Of a stretch of DNA of 64,000 nucleotides, positions 16,780 through 26,961 are shown piece by piece. The translations under genes and the position numbers were made by a program. Origin of the DNA: Geobacter sp. GTDB lineage: Bacteria; Desulfobacterota; Desulfuromonadia; Geobacterales; Pseudopelobacteraceae. How positions within the stretch are numbered: the stretch's first letter is position 1; every line of letters starts with the position of its first letter. The stretch covers positions 62,001 through 126,000 of the forward strand of contig WKKS01000004.1 in the NCBI GenBank assembly GCA_009684515.1, in the 5' to 3' direction. The notes beneath the pieces are model-generated. The model saw only the letters and a list, made by a program, of their open reading frames with translations, made no database searches and was not told the origin of the DNA.

Positions 16780-18173
16780 TGTTCACCATTCCCGAAATAG
16801 CCGCCGCAACCCACGGACGGATCATCGGACGGGCAAGCGGCGCAGTGGAGAGCATTTCCACTGATTCCCGTTCTGTTCTGCCAGGGCAGCTGTTTGTGCC
16901 TTTGCGCGGAGATCGCTTTGACGGTCACACTTTCATCGCCGAAGTTGCAACCAAGGGGATCACAGTACTGCTGGCGGAAGAGCATTGGTTGAAATCCCAC
17001 ACCATTCCGGCAAAGATTACCTGCATCGCCGTAAAAAACACCCTGAAAGCCCTGGGTGACCTGGCTGCAGCCTGGCGACTTCGCTTTGACATCCCGACCA
17101 TCGGCGTCACCGGCAGCAACGGAAAAACAACCGTAAAGGAAATGCTGGCTACCATTCTGGAGCAAACCGGACCGGGACTCAAAACGTCCGGCAATCTGAA
17201 CAACCTGATCGGCCTGCCTCAGATGCTGTTCCAACTGCGACCTGAACATCGCTGGGCGGTACTTGAAATGGGGATGAGCGAACCGGGGGAAATTGACCGT
17301 TTGGCGGAGATAACCAGACCCCGAGTGGGGATCGTCCTCAACGCACTTCCGGCCCACCTGAAGAGCATGGGAACGGTTGAAGCGGTAGCTGCCGCCAAAG
17401 GTGAATTGCTGAACCGTGTCTGCGACAATGGCCTGGCGGTGGTTAACGCCGACGACCCGCGGGTAGCATCGCTACACCAGAATCCGTCGGCACGTAGAAT
17501 CAGCTTCGGCATTAATCGTGGTGAAGTGCGGGCCAATGACATTGAGACGCATGGACTGGAAGGACAGAACTTTACAATGATCACACCAAAGGGTGAAATT
17601 GCGGTTCACCTGAAAGCATGTGGCCGGCACAACATCTACAATGCTCTGGCCGCCGCATCGGCATTGCTGGAAAAAGTGGAATTACCGGTCATAGCAGCCG
17701 GATTGGCAGCTTTCACACCCTACAAAGGGCGCTTCCAGACCGAGCAACTGGATGGGATCACACTGATAGACGACAGTTATAACGCCAACCCGGCCTCGGT
17801 CAAAGCCGCTCTGGAAACCTTGTCGCAGGTAGCGACTGAAGGGCGTCGCATTGCAGTGCTGGGCGATATGCTGGAACTGGGCGAACATGAGGCTGAAGCA
17901 CATCGGACGATTGGAACGGTTGCGGGTCTTAATGCCGATCGTTTATACCTGATGGGGAAGCTGATGGGAAAATACGCCGCCGAAAGTGCTGCTTTGGCCA
18001 ATATGCCTGTTGCATCAATCCAGGTTTGCACAAGTCACAAAGAGATTGCGGAGAAGCTGTATCGGGATCTGCAAAAAAATGACGTAATTCTATTCAAGGG
18101 GTCAAGAGGCATGGCAATGGAGCAGGTCGCAACCGAGCTGAAAACAGTGATGCAGCACGGCAAAGGGGAATAG
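16779..18173 (+). CDS. murF: UDP-MurNAc-tripeptide D-alanyl-D-alanine ligase MurF
   Basis: 464 residues (E. coli 452). It completes the pentapeptide precursor by adding D-Ala-D-Ala. Mur ligase motifs are present: ATP-binding GVTGSNGKTTVKEML, LEMGMSEPGEI, NALPAHLKSMGTVE with the conserved His region, and the C-terminal LIDDSYNANPASVKAAL typical of MurF. The ATG shares its first base with the murE stop (TAATG), so the two are tightly coupled. Its product goes to MraY, encoded 3 bp downstream. Confidence 0.95.
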   Translation: MFTIPEIAAATHGRIIGRASGAVESISTDSRSVLPGQLFVPLRGDRFDGHTFIAEVATKGITVLLAEEHWLKSHTIPAKITCIAVKNTLKALGDLAAAWRLRFDIPTIGVTGSNGKTTVKEMLATILEQTGPGLKTSGNLNNLIGLPQMLFQLRPEHRWAVLEMGMSEPGEIDRLAEITRPRVGIVLNALPAHLKSMGTVEAVAAAKGELLNRVCDNGLAVVNADDPRVASLHQNPSARRISFGINRGEVRANDIETHGLEGQNFTMITPKGEIAVHLKACGRHNIYNALAAASALLEKVELPVIAAGLAAFTPYKGRFQTEQLDGITLIDDSYNANPASVKAALETLSQVATEGRRIAVLGDMLELGEHEAEAHRTIGTVAGLNADRLYLMGKLMGKYAAESAALANMPVASIQVCTSHKEIAEKLYRDLQKNDVILFKGSRGMAMEQVATELKTVMQHGKGE

Positions 18174-18176
18174 CCC

Positions 18177-19253
18177 ATGCTCTACCACATATTTTATCCG
18201 CTGGCAGCCAACGTTAAACTCTTCAACATCTTTAAATACCTGACGTTCCGCACAATTTATTCAATGATTACCGCGCTGCTGGTCTGTTTCGTGATCGGCC
18301 CCTGGATCATTCGCAAGCTTGAATCTTTACAGGCTCGCCAGGTAATCCGCACCGACGGACCGGAATCGCATCTCCAAAAACAGGGGACACCGACCATGGG
18401 CGGGGTCATGATTCTGGCGGCAATCGTCATACCAACCCTGTTGTGGGCCGATCTGACCAACCATTATGTCTGGATCACGCTGTTTATCACGATCGGCTAC
18501 GGCGTGATCGGTTTCGTGGATGATTACAAAAAAGTTGTCGAGAAAAACCCCAAAGGACTTTCGCCCCGCCAGAAGATGTTCTGGCAACTGCTGCTGGCCG
18601 GAGCGGTATCAATATTTCTTTTCATCAAACCGGGCTTCAGCGAACAGCTCTTTTTCCCGTTCTTCAAGAACTTTCACCCTGACCTCTGGATCTGGTTTAT
18701 CCCTTTCGCCACGATCGTTATCGTGGGAGCCAGCAACGCAGTAAACCTGACCGACGGACTGGATGGGCTGGCAATCGGCCCGGTAGCGATCAATGCCGCC
18801 ACATACATGCTGTTTGCCTATGTTGCCGGTCATGCCACGCTTTCGGCCTACCTGCAAGTGCCGCGGGTTGTAGGAGCCGGTGAGCTGGCCGTTGTCTGCG
18901 GTGCCATGGTGGGCGCCGGCCTCGGATTCCTGTGGTACAACTCTTATCCGGCAGAAGTTTTCATGGGGGATGTGGGGTCACTCTCCCTGGGTGGCGCTCT
19001 CGGCACGATTGCCGTGCTGACCAAACAGGAGCTGCTTCTGGTGATAGTCGGCGGAGTGTTCGTAGTTGAGGCTTTATCTGTCATTTTTCAGGTCGGCTCG
19101 TATAAATATCGCGGCAAACGGATTTTCCGTATGGCCCCGATCCATCATCACTTCGAATTAAAGGGTGTTGCTGAACCCAAAATCATCGTGCGTTTCTGGA
19201 TCATCACGATTATCCTGGCGCTGGTGGCAATTTCGACCCTTAAAATGCGATAA
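18177..19253 (+). CDS. mraY: Phospho-N-acetylmuramoyl-pentapeptide transferase MraY
   Basis: 358 residues (E. coli 360) with about ten membrane segments. It transfers phospho-MurNAc-pentapeptide to undecaprenyl phosphate, giving lipid I. Catalytic motifs: [20 protein letters not shown] with the Asp pair, [13 protein letters not shown] and the C-terminal [13 protein letters not shown]. The N-terminus [10 protein letters not shown]... has a first membrane helix as usual. It ends seven bases before murD begins. Confidence 0.96.
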   Translation: MLYHIFYPLAANVKLFNIFKYLTFRTIYSMITALLVCFVIGPWIIRKLESLQARQVIRTDGPESHLQKQGTPTMGGVMILAAIVIPTLLWADLTNHYVWITLFITIGYGVIGFVDDYKKVVEKNPKGLSPRQKMFWQLLLAGAVSIFLFIKPGFSEQLFFPFFKNFHPDLWIWFIPFATIVIVGASNAVNLTDGLDGLAIGPVAINAATYMLFAYVAGHATLSAYLQVPRVVGAGELAVVCGAMVGAGLGFLWYNSYPAEVFMGDVGSLSLGGALGTIAVLTKQELLLVIVGGVFVVEALSVIFQVGSYKYRGKRIFRMAPIHHHFELKGVAEPKIIVRFWIITIILALVAISTLKMR

Positions 19254-19260
19254 GGTTTAT

Positions 19261-20601
19261 ATGGAACTGAAAAACAAAAAAACCCTCGTGGTAGGCCTCG
19301 CCAAAACCGGTGTGGCCTGCGCCCGTTTCCTGGCTTCAAAAGGTGCAGAGGTAACGGTCACCGACTTGCGCAAGGAAACGCAGCTGACCGCTCAGCTGGC
19401 CGAGTTGGCCAATTTCAACATCACACTGGAGCTGGAACGGCACGATGCAGAAACATTCCTGGCCAGCGACCTGATCGTGGTTTCGCCGGGAGTGCCGATG
19501 GAGATGCCGCAGCTGGTGGCGGCACAGAGCGCTGGTGTTGAGATCATCAGCGAGATAGAACTGGCGGCGCGCTTTATCAATGCTCCGTTGGCAGCGATCA
19601 CCGGAACAAATGGCAAGACCACCACAACCACCCTTTTGGGAGCTATTTTCAAGCATAACGGTTATCACACCTTTGTGGGGGGGAACATTGGCAACCCGTT
19701 GATCGAAGCGGCAGAATCGCACCAGATCGTTGATCAGGTCGTAGCCGAGATCAGCTCCTTTCAGCTGGAGTGGATCACAACATTCCGCCCTACGGTAGCG
19801 GCACTGCTGAACCTGAGCGAAGATCATCTGGATCGTTATCCGGGCTATCAGGATTACATCAACGCCAAACTGAGGATATTTGAAAACCAGACCGCAGACG
19901 ATTTCGCCGTCCTGAACCGCGATGACGAACTGGTCTGGGAGCAGGCCGGAAAGCTCTCAGCGCAGGTATTCCCTTTCAGCCGCAAGATGGAGCTGGAAGA
20001 AGGGATCTTTCACAAAGACGGGGTTATCACCTATCGCCATAACGGACATGAAGAATGTTTTCCAACCTCTGCAATTCGGCTTCAGGGCGTGCACAACCTG
20101 GAAAACATAATGGCCGCCATGGCCTGCGCACTGCTGTTGGGCTGCCGCCCCGACGAAACCTATGAAACAGTACTCTGCTTCGAAGCGCTGCACCATCGCA
20201 TGGAGTTTGTGCGCGAAGTTGCCGGAGTGCGCTACTACGAGGACAGCAAGGCCACCAATGTCGGGAGTGTACAGAAGGCACTGGAAAGCTTTGAGGATAT
20301 CACCCTGATTGCCGGTGGCAAAGACAAGGGCGGTTCATACGCGCCGCTGGCACCAATGATCAGTCAACGAGTGCGGCATTTGATCCTAATCGGAGAAGCT
20401 GCCGACCGGATGCAGCTCGAGCTTGGCAACCTGACCAACACAAAAAAAGCGACAACTCTGGAAGAGGCGGTCCAGCTGGCTGCCGGACTGACATCACCAG
20501 GCGGCACTGTGCTGATGTCACCGGCCTGTTCCAGTTTCGACATGTTCCGTGATTATGAAGAGCGAGCGCAACGATTTATTGCGGCGGTAAATGAATTGTA
20601 G
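19261..20601 (+). CDS. murD: UDP-MurNAc-L-alanine:D-glutamate ligase MurD
   Basis: 446 residues from ATG 19261 (E. coli 438); an open frame further upstream only covers the end of mraY. It adds D-glutamate to UDP-MurNAc-L-Ala. The N-terminal Rossmann domain starts [17 protein letters not shown]; the ATP site is [46 protein letters not shown] and [12 protein letters not shown] are family motifs. The ribosome binding site (AAGG) is modest. Confidence 0.95.
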   Translation: MELKNKKTLVVGLAKTGVACARFLASKGAEVTVTDLRKETQLTAQLAELANFNITLELERHDAETFLASDLIVVSPGVPMEMPQLVAAQSAGVEIISEIELAARFINAPLAAITGTNGKTTTTTLLGAIFKHNGYHTFVGGNIGNPLIEAAESHQIVDQVVAEISSFQLEWITTFRPTVAALLNLSEDHLDRYPGYQDYINAKLRIFENQTADDFAVLNRDDELVWEQAGKLSAQVFPFSRKMELEEGIFHKDGVITYRHNGHEECFPTSAIRLQGVHNLENIMAAMACALLLGCRPDETYETVLCFEALHHRMEFVREVAGVRYYEDSKATNVGSVQKALESFEDITLIAGGKDKGGSYAPLAPMISQRVRHLILIGEAADRMQLELGNLTNTKKATTLEEAVQLAAGLTSPGGTVLMSPACSSFDMFRDYEERAQRFIAAVNEL

Positions 20602-20624
20602 GGGCAACCCTCACGGAAACAGCC

Positions 20625-21761
20625 ATGAAACTAACTTTTAAAAAACTGGAAGAATACGATCTGGTGATAATGCTGATGGCGATCGCGCTGACCTGTTTCG
20701 GCGTGGTGATGGTCTATTCGGCATCCTCGGTCATGGCTGCCAAGCGCTTCCACGATGGCTTCTTCTTCCTGAAACGCCAGGGACTCTTCGCCCTGATCGG
20801 CTTTGCTGTCATGCTGGGTGTCATGCGGATCAACTATCAGGTTTGGCGTAAGCTGGCCGCACCGATTTTGCTGGGGTGTCTGGTGCTGCTGGTGCTGGTG
20901 CTGATACCGGGCATAGGCGGCAGCGCAGGCGGCGCATCGCGCTGGATCAGATTGCCCGGTTTCAACCTGCAACCTTCCGAAGTTGCCAAGCTCGCCCTGA
21001 TCATGTACATGGCCTACTCGCTGGACAGAAAGCAGGATAAGATCAAGCAGCTCGGCCCCGGCTTTGTTTCTTACATGCTTATTCTGCTGGTGCTCCTGGG
21101 ATTCCTGCTCAAGCAGCCCGATATGGGCTCAGCCCTGACTCTGGCGGCAGTTGCCATGGTCATGCTGTTTGCTGCCGGAACGCGCCTTGTCTACATCATT
21201 TCCATCTTTCTGATGTCGATGCCTTTTCTCTACTTTCTGGTCATGAACGTGGCTTATCGCAAACGCCGTATTCTGGCATTTCTAGACCCCTGGCAGGATC
21301 CGCAGAACAGTGGTTTCCAGATTATTCAGTCCTGGCTGGCGCTCGGTACGGGAGGCGTATTTGGACAGGGGTTGGGAGAAGGGAAACAGAAACTTTTTTA
21401 TCTGCCGGAAGCCCACACTGACTTCATCCTGGCGGTGGTCGGCGAAGAACTTGGGTTCCTGGGCGTGATCGTGATCATCGGCATGTTCTTTCTGCTCGTA
21501 CAGCGTGCCATGCGGATCGCCGTGGCAGCGCCGGATGCCTTCGGCAGATTTCTGGCGCTCGGCATTGCCGTGCTGTTCGGCATTGAAGCTACCGTCAACA
21601 TGGGAGTCGTGACCGGTCTGCTCCCCACCAAGGGCCTGGCGCTCCCTTTTATCAGCTACGGCGGCAGTTCACTGATAATCAGCCTTTTCGCAGTCGGCAT
21701 ACTCTTAAATATTTCATCGGGACTGAAGATCTCCTCCATCAGCCTCAAGGAGGAAAAATGA
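20625..21761 (+). CDS. ftsW: Septal peptidoglycan polymerase FtsW (SEDS family)
   Basis: 378 residues with about ten membrane segments. SEDS glycosyltransferase that polymerises lipid II at the septum together with FtsI. Conserved features include VVMVYSASS near the N-terminus, RWIRLPGFNLQPSEVAKLAL with the catalytic-region residues, KQPDMGSALTLAAVA, LPEAHTDFILAVVGEELGFLG and LPFISYGGSSLI. It is slightly shorter than E. coli FtsW (414), mainly at the N-terminal tail. The ATGA overlap with murG couples it to lipid II synthesis. Confidence 0.95.
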   Translation: MKLTFKKLEEYDLVIMLMAIALTCFGVVMVYSASSVMAAKRFHDGFFFLKRQGLFALIGFAVMLGVMRINYQVWRKLAAPILLGCLVLLVLVLIPGIGGSAGGASRWIRLPGFNLQPSEVAKLALIMYMAYSLDRKQDKIKQLGPGFVSYMLILLVLLGFLLKQPDMGSALTLAAVAMVMLFAAGTRLVYIISIFLMSMPFLYFLVMNVAYRKRRILAFLDPWQDPQNSGFQIIQSWLALGTGGVFGQGLGEGKQKLFYLPEAHTDFILAVVGEELGFLGVIVIIGMFFLLVQRAMRIAVAAPDAFGRFLALGIAVLFGIEATVNMGVVTGLLPTKGLALPFISYGGSSLIISLFAVGILLNISSGLKISSISLKEEK

Positions 21762-22879
21762 AACTGATTATAGCGGGTGGCGGAACTGGAGGCCATCTAT
21801 TCCCGGGCATAGCGGTAGCGGAAGAATTTCTGGCACGAGACCCGTCCAACGAAGTTCTCTTTGTCGGCACGGAACGTGGCATTGAGGCGCGGGCCGTTCC
21901 GGCGGCAGGATATCGACTGGAACTTATCTCGGCAGCCGGGATACGCGGCAAAAGAGGTTTAAGCCAGCTTTCAGGCGTTGCTAAAATGTTTTATGGATAT
22001 GCGCAGTCACGAAAGATCTTGAAAAGTTTCCGTCCAGATCTGGTCTTAGGTGTCGGCGGCTATGCTTCGCTGCCGATGGTGCTGGCTGCTGCCGGAATGC
22101 ACGTACCCCGCTTCATCCACGAACAGAACGCTATTCCAGGCCAGACAAACCGTCTGTTGGCCAGATTTGCCGATCAGGTTTTCATCACGCTGCAGGAATC
22201 TGACAGATATTTCCCGAAAGAGTCTACGCTTCTGACCGGCAATCCGTTGCGGAGACAAATCCTTGACATGGTGGAAAAACCTGGTTCATCCCTGACCGAC
22301 GGTTCGACTGCGGCTGACAACGGAGACAAAAGTTTCCACCTGTTTGTTTTTGGAGGCAGCCAGGGGGCTCACGCCATCAACATGGCCATGGTTGATGCGT
22401 TACCGTTATTAAAAGATTGCCGGATCAGACTTGAGATTACCCACCAGACCGGTAACAGCGACTGCGAAGAGGTTTCTACCGCTTATCGCGCAGCCGGTCT
22501 GACTTCCAAGGTCACGCCCTTCATAGCAGACATGGCTTCGGAATACGCTAAAGCCGACCTGATCATCTGCCGTGCTGGAGCGACCACAATCGCCGAAGTC
22601 ACCGCCTGCGGCAAAGCCTGCCTGTTTATCCCGTTTCCCCATGCGGTGGACGACCATCAGCGCAGAAACGCCGAAGCGCTACTCAAAATGGACGCCTGCT
22701 TCATGATGCTGGAGCAGGAATTGTCCGGCCAGCAGTTGGCGAGGATGATCAAGGAGTTGGCCGGGAATGCCGAAACCGTCAGACAAACCGGGCAACGGGC
22801 CTTCGGCCTGGCACGACTGGATGCGGCCTCAATCATAGTCGACGAAATGCTGAAAGGATCAACATGTACGGAAAAATAG
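21758..22879 (+). CDS. murG: UDP-GlcNAc:lipid I N-acetylglucosaminyltransferase MurG
   Basis: 373 residues. GT28 enzyme on the cytoplasmic membrane face that converts lipid I to lipid II. The glycine-rich loop [20 protein letters not shown] is at the N-terminus; [39 protein letters not shown] and [16 protein letters not shown] are the family motifs for lipid and UDP-GlcNAc binding. It starts inside the ftsW stop (ATGA), and its last 16 bases overlap murC. Confidence 0.96.
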   Translation: MKLIIAGGGTGGHLFPGIAVAEEFLARDPSNEVLFVGTERGIEARAVPAAGYRLELISAAGIRGKRGLSQLSGVAKMFYGYAQSRKILKSFRPDLVLGVGGYASLPMVLAAAGMHVPRFIHEQNAIPGQTNRLLARFADQVFITLQESDRYFPKESTLLTGNPLRRQILDMVEKPGSSLTDGSTAADNGDKSFHLFVFGGSQGAHAINMAMVDALPLLKDCRIRLEITHQTGNSDCEEVSTAYRAAGLTSKVTPFIADMASEYAKADLIICRAGATTIAEVTACGKACLFIPFPHAVDDHQRRNAEALLKMDACFMMLEQELSGQQLARMIKELAGNAETVRQTGQRAFGLARLDAASIIVDEMLKGSTCTEK

Positions 22880-24246
22880 AAAAGATTCATTTCGTAGGAA
22901 TAGGCGGCATTGGCATGAGCGGAATTGCCGAAGTGCTGCTAAACCTGGGGTACAAGGTATCCGGTTCCGACCTGCGCAGTTCGGATACCACCGAGCGTCT
23001 GACCGGGCTGGGCGCCGAAATCGCCACCGGGCACAACTCTGACAATCTTAAAAACGTGGACGTGGTTGTGATCTCTTCAGCTGTGCATGAAGACAATCCC
23101 GAGGTTATGGAAGCAAAACGGCTGCATGTGCCGGTTATCCCACGCGCCGAGATGCTGGCAGAACTGATGCGGATGAAGTACGGTATCGCCATCGCCGGAA
23201 CCCACGGCAAGACGACTACGACTTCAATGGCAGCGGCGATTCTCGGGCACGCCGGCATTGATCCGACTATCGTTATCGGCGGCAAACTGAATGCCATCGG
23301 CACCAACGCCCAGCTCGGGCAGGGCAAATTTCTGGTGGCTGAAGCGGACGAGTCGGACGGCTCGTTCCTGGTGCTGTCACCCACGATTGCCGTCGTGACT
23401 AATATCGATGCCGACCATCTGGATCACTATCTGGGAGGCATCGAAGAGATCAAGGAAACCTTTGTAAAGTTCATCAACAAGGTGCCGTTCTACGGCCTGT
23501 CGATCCTCTGCCTGGATGATAAAAACATCCGCGAAATCCTGCCGCAGATCAAAAAGCGTTACATGACCTACGGGCTTTCTTCACAGGCCGATATCAGGGC
23601 CACACACGTCAGGCATGATGGATTCCAGACATCATTTGTGGCCCATTACAAAGGTTACCGTCTGGGAGAGATCTCTTTCCCGATGCCCGGCCCGCATAAC
23701 GTGCTGAACGCGATGGCCTGCATAGCGGTGGCTCTGGAACTGGATGTGCCGTTCAGTGCCATTCAGGAAGGATTTGCAAGGTTCAGCGGAGTCGGGAGAC
23801 GTTTCACGGTCAAAGGTGAGCCACAGGGTATCATGATTGTGGATGATTACGGTCACCACCCGGTCGAAATCAGAGCCACCCTGGCGGCAGCACGACAAGG
23901 CTGGCCGGAGAGGCGTATAGTAGCTGCCTTTCAGCCACACCGCTACACGCGTACCCACGAATTATTCGATGAATTCGTAACCGCTTTCTACGATGCCGAT
24001 GTCCTGATTCTGACTGACGTATACGCCGCCGGAGAAAAGCCGATAGCCGGGGCGACTGCCGACCGACTGGCCGCAGAAGTGCTGCGGCACGGACAGAAAG
24101 ACGTGACCTGCATTGCCGACCGCGAACTTATACCGGAACACCTGGCCGGCATTGTTAAAGAAGGTGACATTGTGATCACACTGGGAGCTGGAAATATCTG
24201 GCAACAGGGCGAGGCCCTGCTGAAAATTCTGGAGGCACGAAACTGA
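22864..24246 (+). CDS. murC: UDP-N-acetylmuramate:L-alanine ligase MurC
   Basis: 460 residues. Adds L-Ala, the first residue of the stem peptide, to UDP-MurNAc. Motifs: [18 protein letters not shown] (nucleotide binding), [14 protein letters not shown] (P-loop), [20 protein letters not shown], and [15 protein letters not shown] with [10 protein letters not shown] in the C-terminal domain. A ribosome binding site AAAGGA precedes the ATG inside murG. Shorter than E. coli (491) but standard for many bacteria. Its stop TGA overlaps the probable CTG start of murB. Confidence 0.96.
   Translation: MYGKIEKIHFVGIGGIGMSGIAEVLLNLGYKVSGSDLRSSDTTERLTGLGAEIATGHNSDNLKNVDVVVISSAVHEDNPEVMEAKRLHVPVIPRAEMLAELMRMKYGIAIAGTHGKTTTTSMAAAILGHAGIDPTIVIGGKLNAIGTNAQLGQGKFLVAEADESDGSFLVLSPTIAVVTNIDADHLDHYLGGIEEIKETFVKFINKVPFYGLSILCLDDKNIREILPQIKKRYMTYGLSSQADIRATHVRHDGFQTSFVAHYKGYRLGEISFPMPGPHNVLNAMACIAVALELDVPFSAIQEGFARFSGVGRRFTVKGEPQGIMIVDDYGHHPVEIRATLAAARQGWPERRIVAAFQPHRYTRTHELFDEFVTAFYDADVLILTDVYAAGEKPIAGATADRLAAEVLRHGQKDVTCIADRELIPEHLAGIVKEGDIVITLGAGNIWQQGEALLKILEARN
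24231..24245 (+). promoter_or_regulatory. Ribosome binding site and CTG start codon of murB
   Basis: GGAGG (24231-24235), a 7-nt spacer, then CTG (24243-24245) in the murB frame. The CTG forms a CTGA overlap with the murC stop, the same geometry as the ATGA overlaps elsewhere in this operon. The next in-frame ATG (24294) has no ribosome binding site. No ATG, GTG or TTG was found in frame between. Confidence 0.6.
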
Positions 24247-25130
24247 ACCTTCCTGACGGGATCATACGGGGCAGGCTGCTGCATAACGAGCCGATGAGCC
24301 TCCATACATCTTTAAAGGTGGGTGGTCCGGCTGACCTGTATGCCGTGCCCGAAGATGCCGCCGACCTGCAGAATCTGATGATCTGGCTGCGCAACGAGAA
24401 TATGCCCTGGATGGCTATCGGAAAAGGGTACAACCTGCTGGTGCGTGACAAGGGCATTCGCGGAGCGATCATATCTCTGGAACGCTTTAACCGCGTTGAA
24501 CTGACTGACAAGATCTGTGTCAGGGCCGAAGCCGGTGCTGACAATCTGGCTCTGGTTCGCTTCGCTCAGGAACGCGGTTTGGGTGGTATCGGATTCATCT
24601 CCGGAATTCCAGGCACGGTTGGCGGGGCGATCAGAATGAATGCCGGCGCCTATGGCAATGGAATTCTTGAACACACGCAATGCCTGACGCTGTTGCGTGA
24701 CGGAAATGTTCAGGAATTCTGCATGGGGGAATTGAATTTCGGCTACCGGCATTTGAGCCTGGAACCGGGTGATATCATTCTGGCGGCACTTTTTAAGCTG
24801 CAGGAATGCGATGCGGAGTGCACCGAAGAGGAGATTCGCAAGGATCTGGAGTTGAGGCGGTCCAAGCACAATGTCGGCTTCCCAAGTGCCGGATCATTCT
24901 TTAAAAATCCATCTGGGCAAGCCGCCTGGAGATTGATTGATGCAGCCGGAATGCGCGGGACACGTCACGGAGGAGCGATGGTTTCCGAAGTACACAGCAA
25001 CTTTTTAGTAAACTCTGGCGGAGCGACTGCTGATGACTTTCTGCAACTGTCCGCCATGGTAAAGAATGCGGTATTTCAAACATCTGGCGTGACACTGGAA
25101 GAAGAAGTGCGTATAGTGGGCGTTGAATAG
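24243..25130 (+). CDS. murB: UDP-N-acetylenolpyruvoylglucosamine reductase MurB
   Basis: 295 residues from CTG 24243, or 278 from ATG 24294. FAD enzyme that reduces UDP-GlcNAc-enolpyruvate to UDP-MurNAc with NADPH. The segment between the two starts reads [18 protein letters not shown] and continues into [14 protein letters not shown]; this is family-like N-terminal sequence, supporting the upstream start. Other motifs: [31 protein letters not shown] with MNAGAYG, and SAGSFFKNP with the Ser proton donor; EVHSNFLVN is near the end. The short type II form fits. The ligand and FAD regions are intact. Confidence 0.93.
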   Translation: MNLPDGIIRGRLLHNEPMSLHTSLKVGGPADLYAVPEDAADLQNLMIWLRNENMPWMAIGKGYNLLVRDKGIRGAIISLERFNRVELTDKICVRAEAGADNLALVRFAQERGLGGIGFISGIPGTVGGAIRMNAGAYGNGILEHTQCLTLLRDGNVQEFCMGELNFGYRHLSLEPGDIILAALFKLQECDAECTEEEIRKDLELRRSKHNVGFPSAGSFFKNPSGQAAWRLIDAAGMRGTRHGGAMVSEVHSNFLVNSGGATADDFLQLSAMVKNAVFQTSGVTLEEEVRIVGVE

Positions 25131-25148
25131 GGACAAGCTGAGGGTGAC

Positions 25149-26099
25149 ATGGGTAGCAATAGATTAATCACTGATATCAAGGCTTTAAGAATTGGCGTTC
25201 TGATGGGGGGGCTCTCTGCCGAGCGGGAAGTCTCACTTTGCAGCGGCGCGGCGGTGCATCAGGCGCTGGTTTCGCAGGGTTTCGACGCAGTTGCCATAGA
25301 TGTCGGCCGTGATCTGGCGGATGTGCTGAAACGTGAAAAGATTGGAGCGGCATTTATAGCCCTGCATGGCCGATATGGTGAAGATGGCTGCGTACAGGGG
25401 CTGCTGGAACTGCTCCAGATCCCTTACACCGGCTCAGGTGTATTGGCTAGCGCGCTCGCCATGCACAAACTATACAGCAAGCAGGCCTTTGCCGCCAGCG
25501 GCATACTGACAGCTCCGTTTTGCTGTTTCCACCGCGGAGAAACGGTCAGGCTATCCGAGCTGCCATTTGGGCTGCCGCTGGTTGTAAAACCGGTTCAGGA
25601 AGGATCATCCGTCGGAATTTCAATAGTGAAGGATGCTGAACAGATGGATAGCGCCCTGGAGTTGGCTTTCCGGTATGACGATGAGATTCTGGTTGAGAAG
25701 TACGTTAAGGGGCAGGAAGTACAGGTCGGCATTCTTGGTGACCGCACGATCGGTGCAATCGAAATTGTGCCCAAGAACGAGTTTTATGATTTTGAGGCAA
25801 AGTACACCGACGGGATGGCTGAGCACATCTTTCCTGCCCGCCTGGAAGAAGCACTGTATGAAAAGGCACAACAGACCGGCTTGGCCGCCCACCGCGCACT
25901 TGGATGCAAAGGGTACAGCAGGGTCGATCTACTGGTGACAGCCGACGGAGAGTGTTACGTTCTGGAAGTAAATACGCTGCCTGGAATGACTGCCCTGAGC
26001 CTGTTGCCGGAGATTGCGGCCAAAGGGGCTGGCCTGTCATTCGAGGCACTTGTTTCAAATATAATTGCGTCAGCATCACTTTCGATTAAGGTCAACTGA
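25149..26099 (+). CDS. ddl: D-alanine--D-alanine ligase
   Basis: 316 residues (E. coli DdlB 306). ATP-grasp enzyme that makes the D-Ala-D-Ala used by MurF. Motifs: [66 protein letters not shown], and the metal-binding EVNTLPGMT near the C-terminus. GAGGGTGAC precedes the ATG. It lies 18 bp after murB in the same operon and 3 bp before ftsQ. Confidence 0.95.
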   Translation: MGSNRLITDIKALRIGVLMGGLSAEREVSLCSGAAVHQALVSQGFDAVAIDVGRDLADVLKREKIGAAFIALHGRYGEDGCVQGLLELLQIPYTGSGVLASALAMHKLYSKQAFAASGILTAPFCCFHRGETVRLSELPFGLPLVVKPVQEGSSVGISIVKDAEQMDSALELAFRYDDEILVEKYVKGQEVQVGILGDRTIGAIEIVPKNEFYDFEAKYTDGMAEHIFPARLEEALYEKAQQTGLAAHRALGCKGYSRVDLLVTADGECYVLEVNTLPGMTALSLLPEIAAKGAGLSFEALVSNIIASASLSIKVN

Positions 26100-26102
26100 T
26101 CC

Positions 26103-26927
26103 ATGCGGGATTTTGCCAACTCCAAATACCAGCGCCAGAAAGTGTCGCAGAACAAGGTCAAAGTGCAGCGCAAGCCGCTTGATCTGAAGAAGTACCTGCG
26201 CCCGCTGTCAATCATGGCGGCCGGACTGGCTGGCGTTGCTTTGTTTGGATCAGTTTCGTTCGGTGTTTACAAGGCAATTCGTTCAACCACTTTTTTTAGC
26301 CTTGAAAACGTCGATGTTTCAAGTTCAAAACGCTTGACCCGCAATGAGATACTCGAATTGGCCGGCGTCGAGAAAGGCAAGGATTTATTGAGCCTTAATC
26401 TGAAACAGATGGGAGATCACCTGCTTCAGAATCCCTGGATTGAGTCGGTACGCATCAACCGTTATTTCCCTGATGCACTCTCGATTACCATCACAGAGCG
26501 GGAGCCGCTGGCAATTGTCAACATGGGTTTCATTTACTACCTGGACAAAAAGGGCACTGTTTTCAAAGTGCTCAATCGGGGAGACAGGCTCGACTATCCG
26601 GTTGTGACCGGCTTTAGCGAGGAAGAACTGACCAGTGATCCGAAAGGTGCCAGAGAGGCCCTGCTGGCAACCTGCGAATTGCTTTCGATACTGAAGAACA
26701 AAGGCGCCTTTATTCTGGCGGATGTGTCGGAAATTCACTACGACAAAGGTTATGGCTTTACAATGTTCACGTCATCCGGAGCGCTTCCTGTAAAAATCGG
26801 CGCCGGTGACTTTTCTGCCAAAATTGAGCGTTTTGCGCGTATATATCAATCTCTGATGGCACAGGGAACGGCATTGCAGTACATCGATCTCGACTATAAC
26901 GACAAGATAATTGTAAAGAAAAGCTAA
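26103..26927 (+). CDS. ftsQ: Cell division protein FtsQ
   Basis: 274 residues (E. coli 276). The bitopic protein has a basic cytoplasmic N-terminus of about 38 residues (KYQRQKVSQNKVKVQRKPL), one membrane segment (SIMAAGLAGVALFGSVSFGV), then a POTRA domain beginning FFSLENVDVSSSKRLTRNEI and the beta domain with ITITEREPLAIV. It joins FtsL and FtsB in the divisome and links them to FtsA-side proteins. Position between ddl and ftsA is canonical. Confidence 0.93.
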   Translation: MRDFANSKYQRQKVSQNKVKVQRKPLDLKKYLRPLSIMAAGLAGVALFGSVSFGVYKAIRSTTFFSLENVDVSSSKRLTRNEILELAGVEKGKDLLSLNLKQMGDHLLQNPWIESVRINRYFPDALSITITEREPLAIVNMGFIYYLDKKGTVFKVLNRGDRLDYPVVTGFSEEELTSDPKGAREALLATCELLSILKNKGAFILADVSEIHYDKGYGFTMFTSSGALPVKIGAGDFSAKIERFARIYQSLMAQGTALQYIDLDYNDKIIVKKS

Positions 26928-26961
26928 CTCGCATATTTTAAATATAAAGCAGGAGGGTAGT

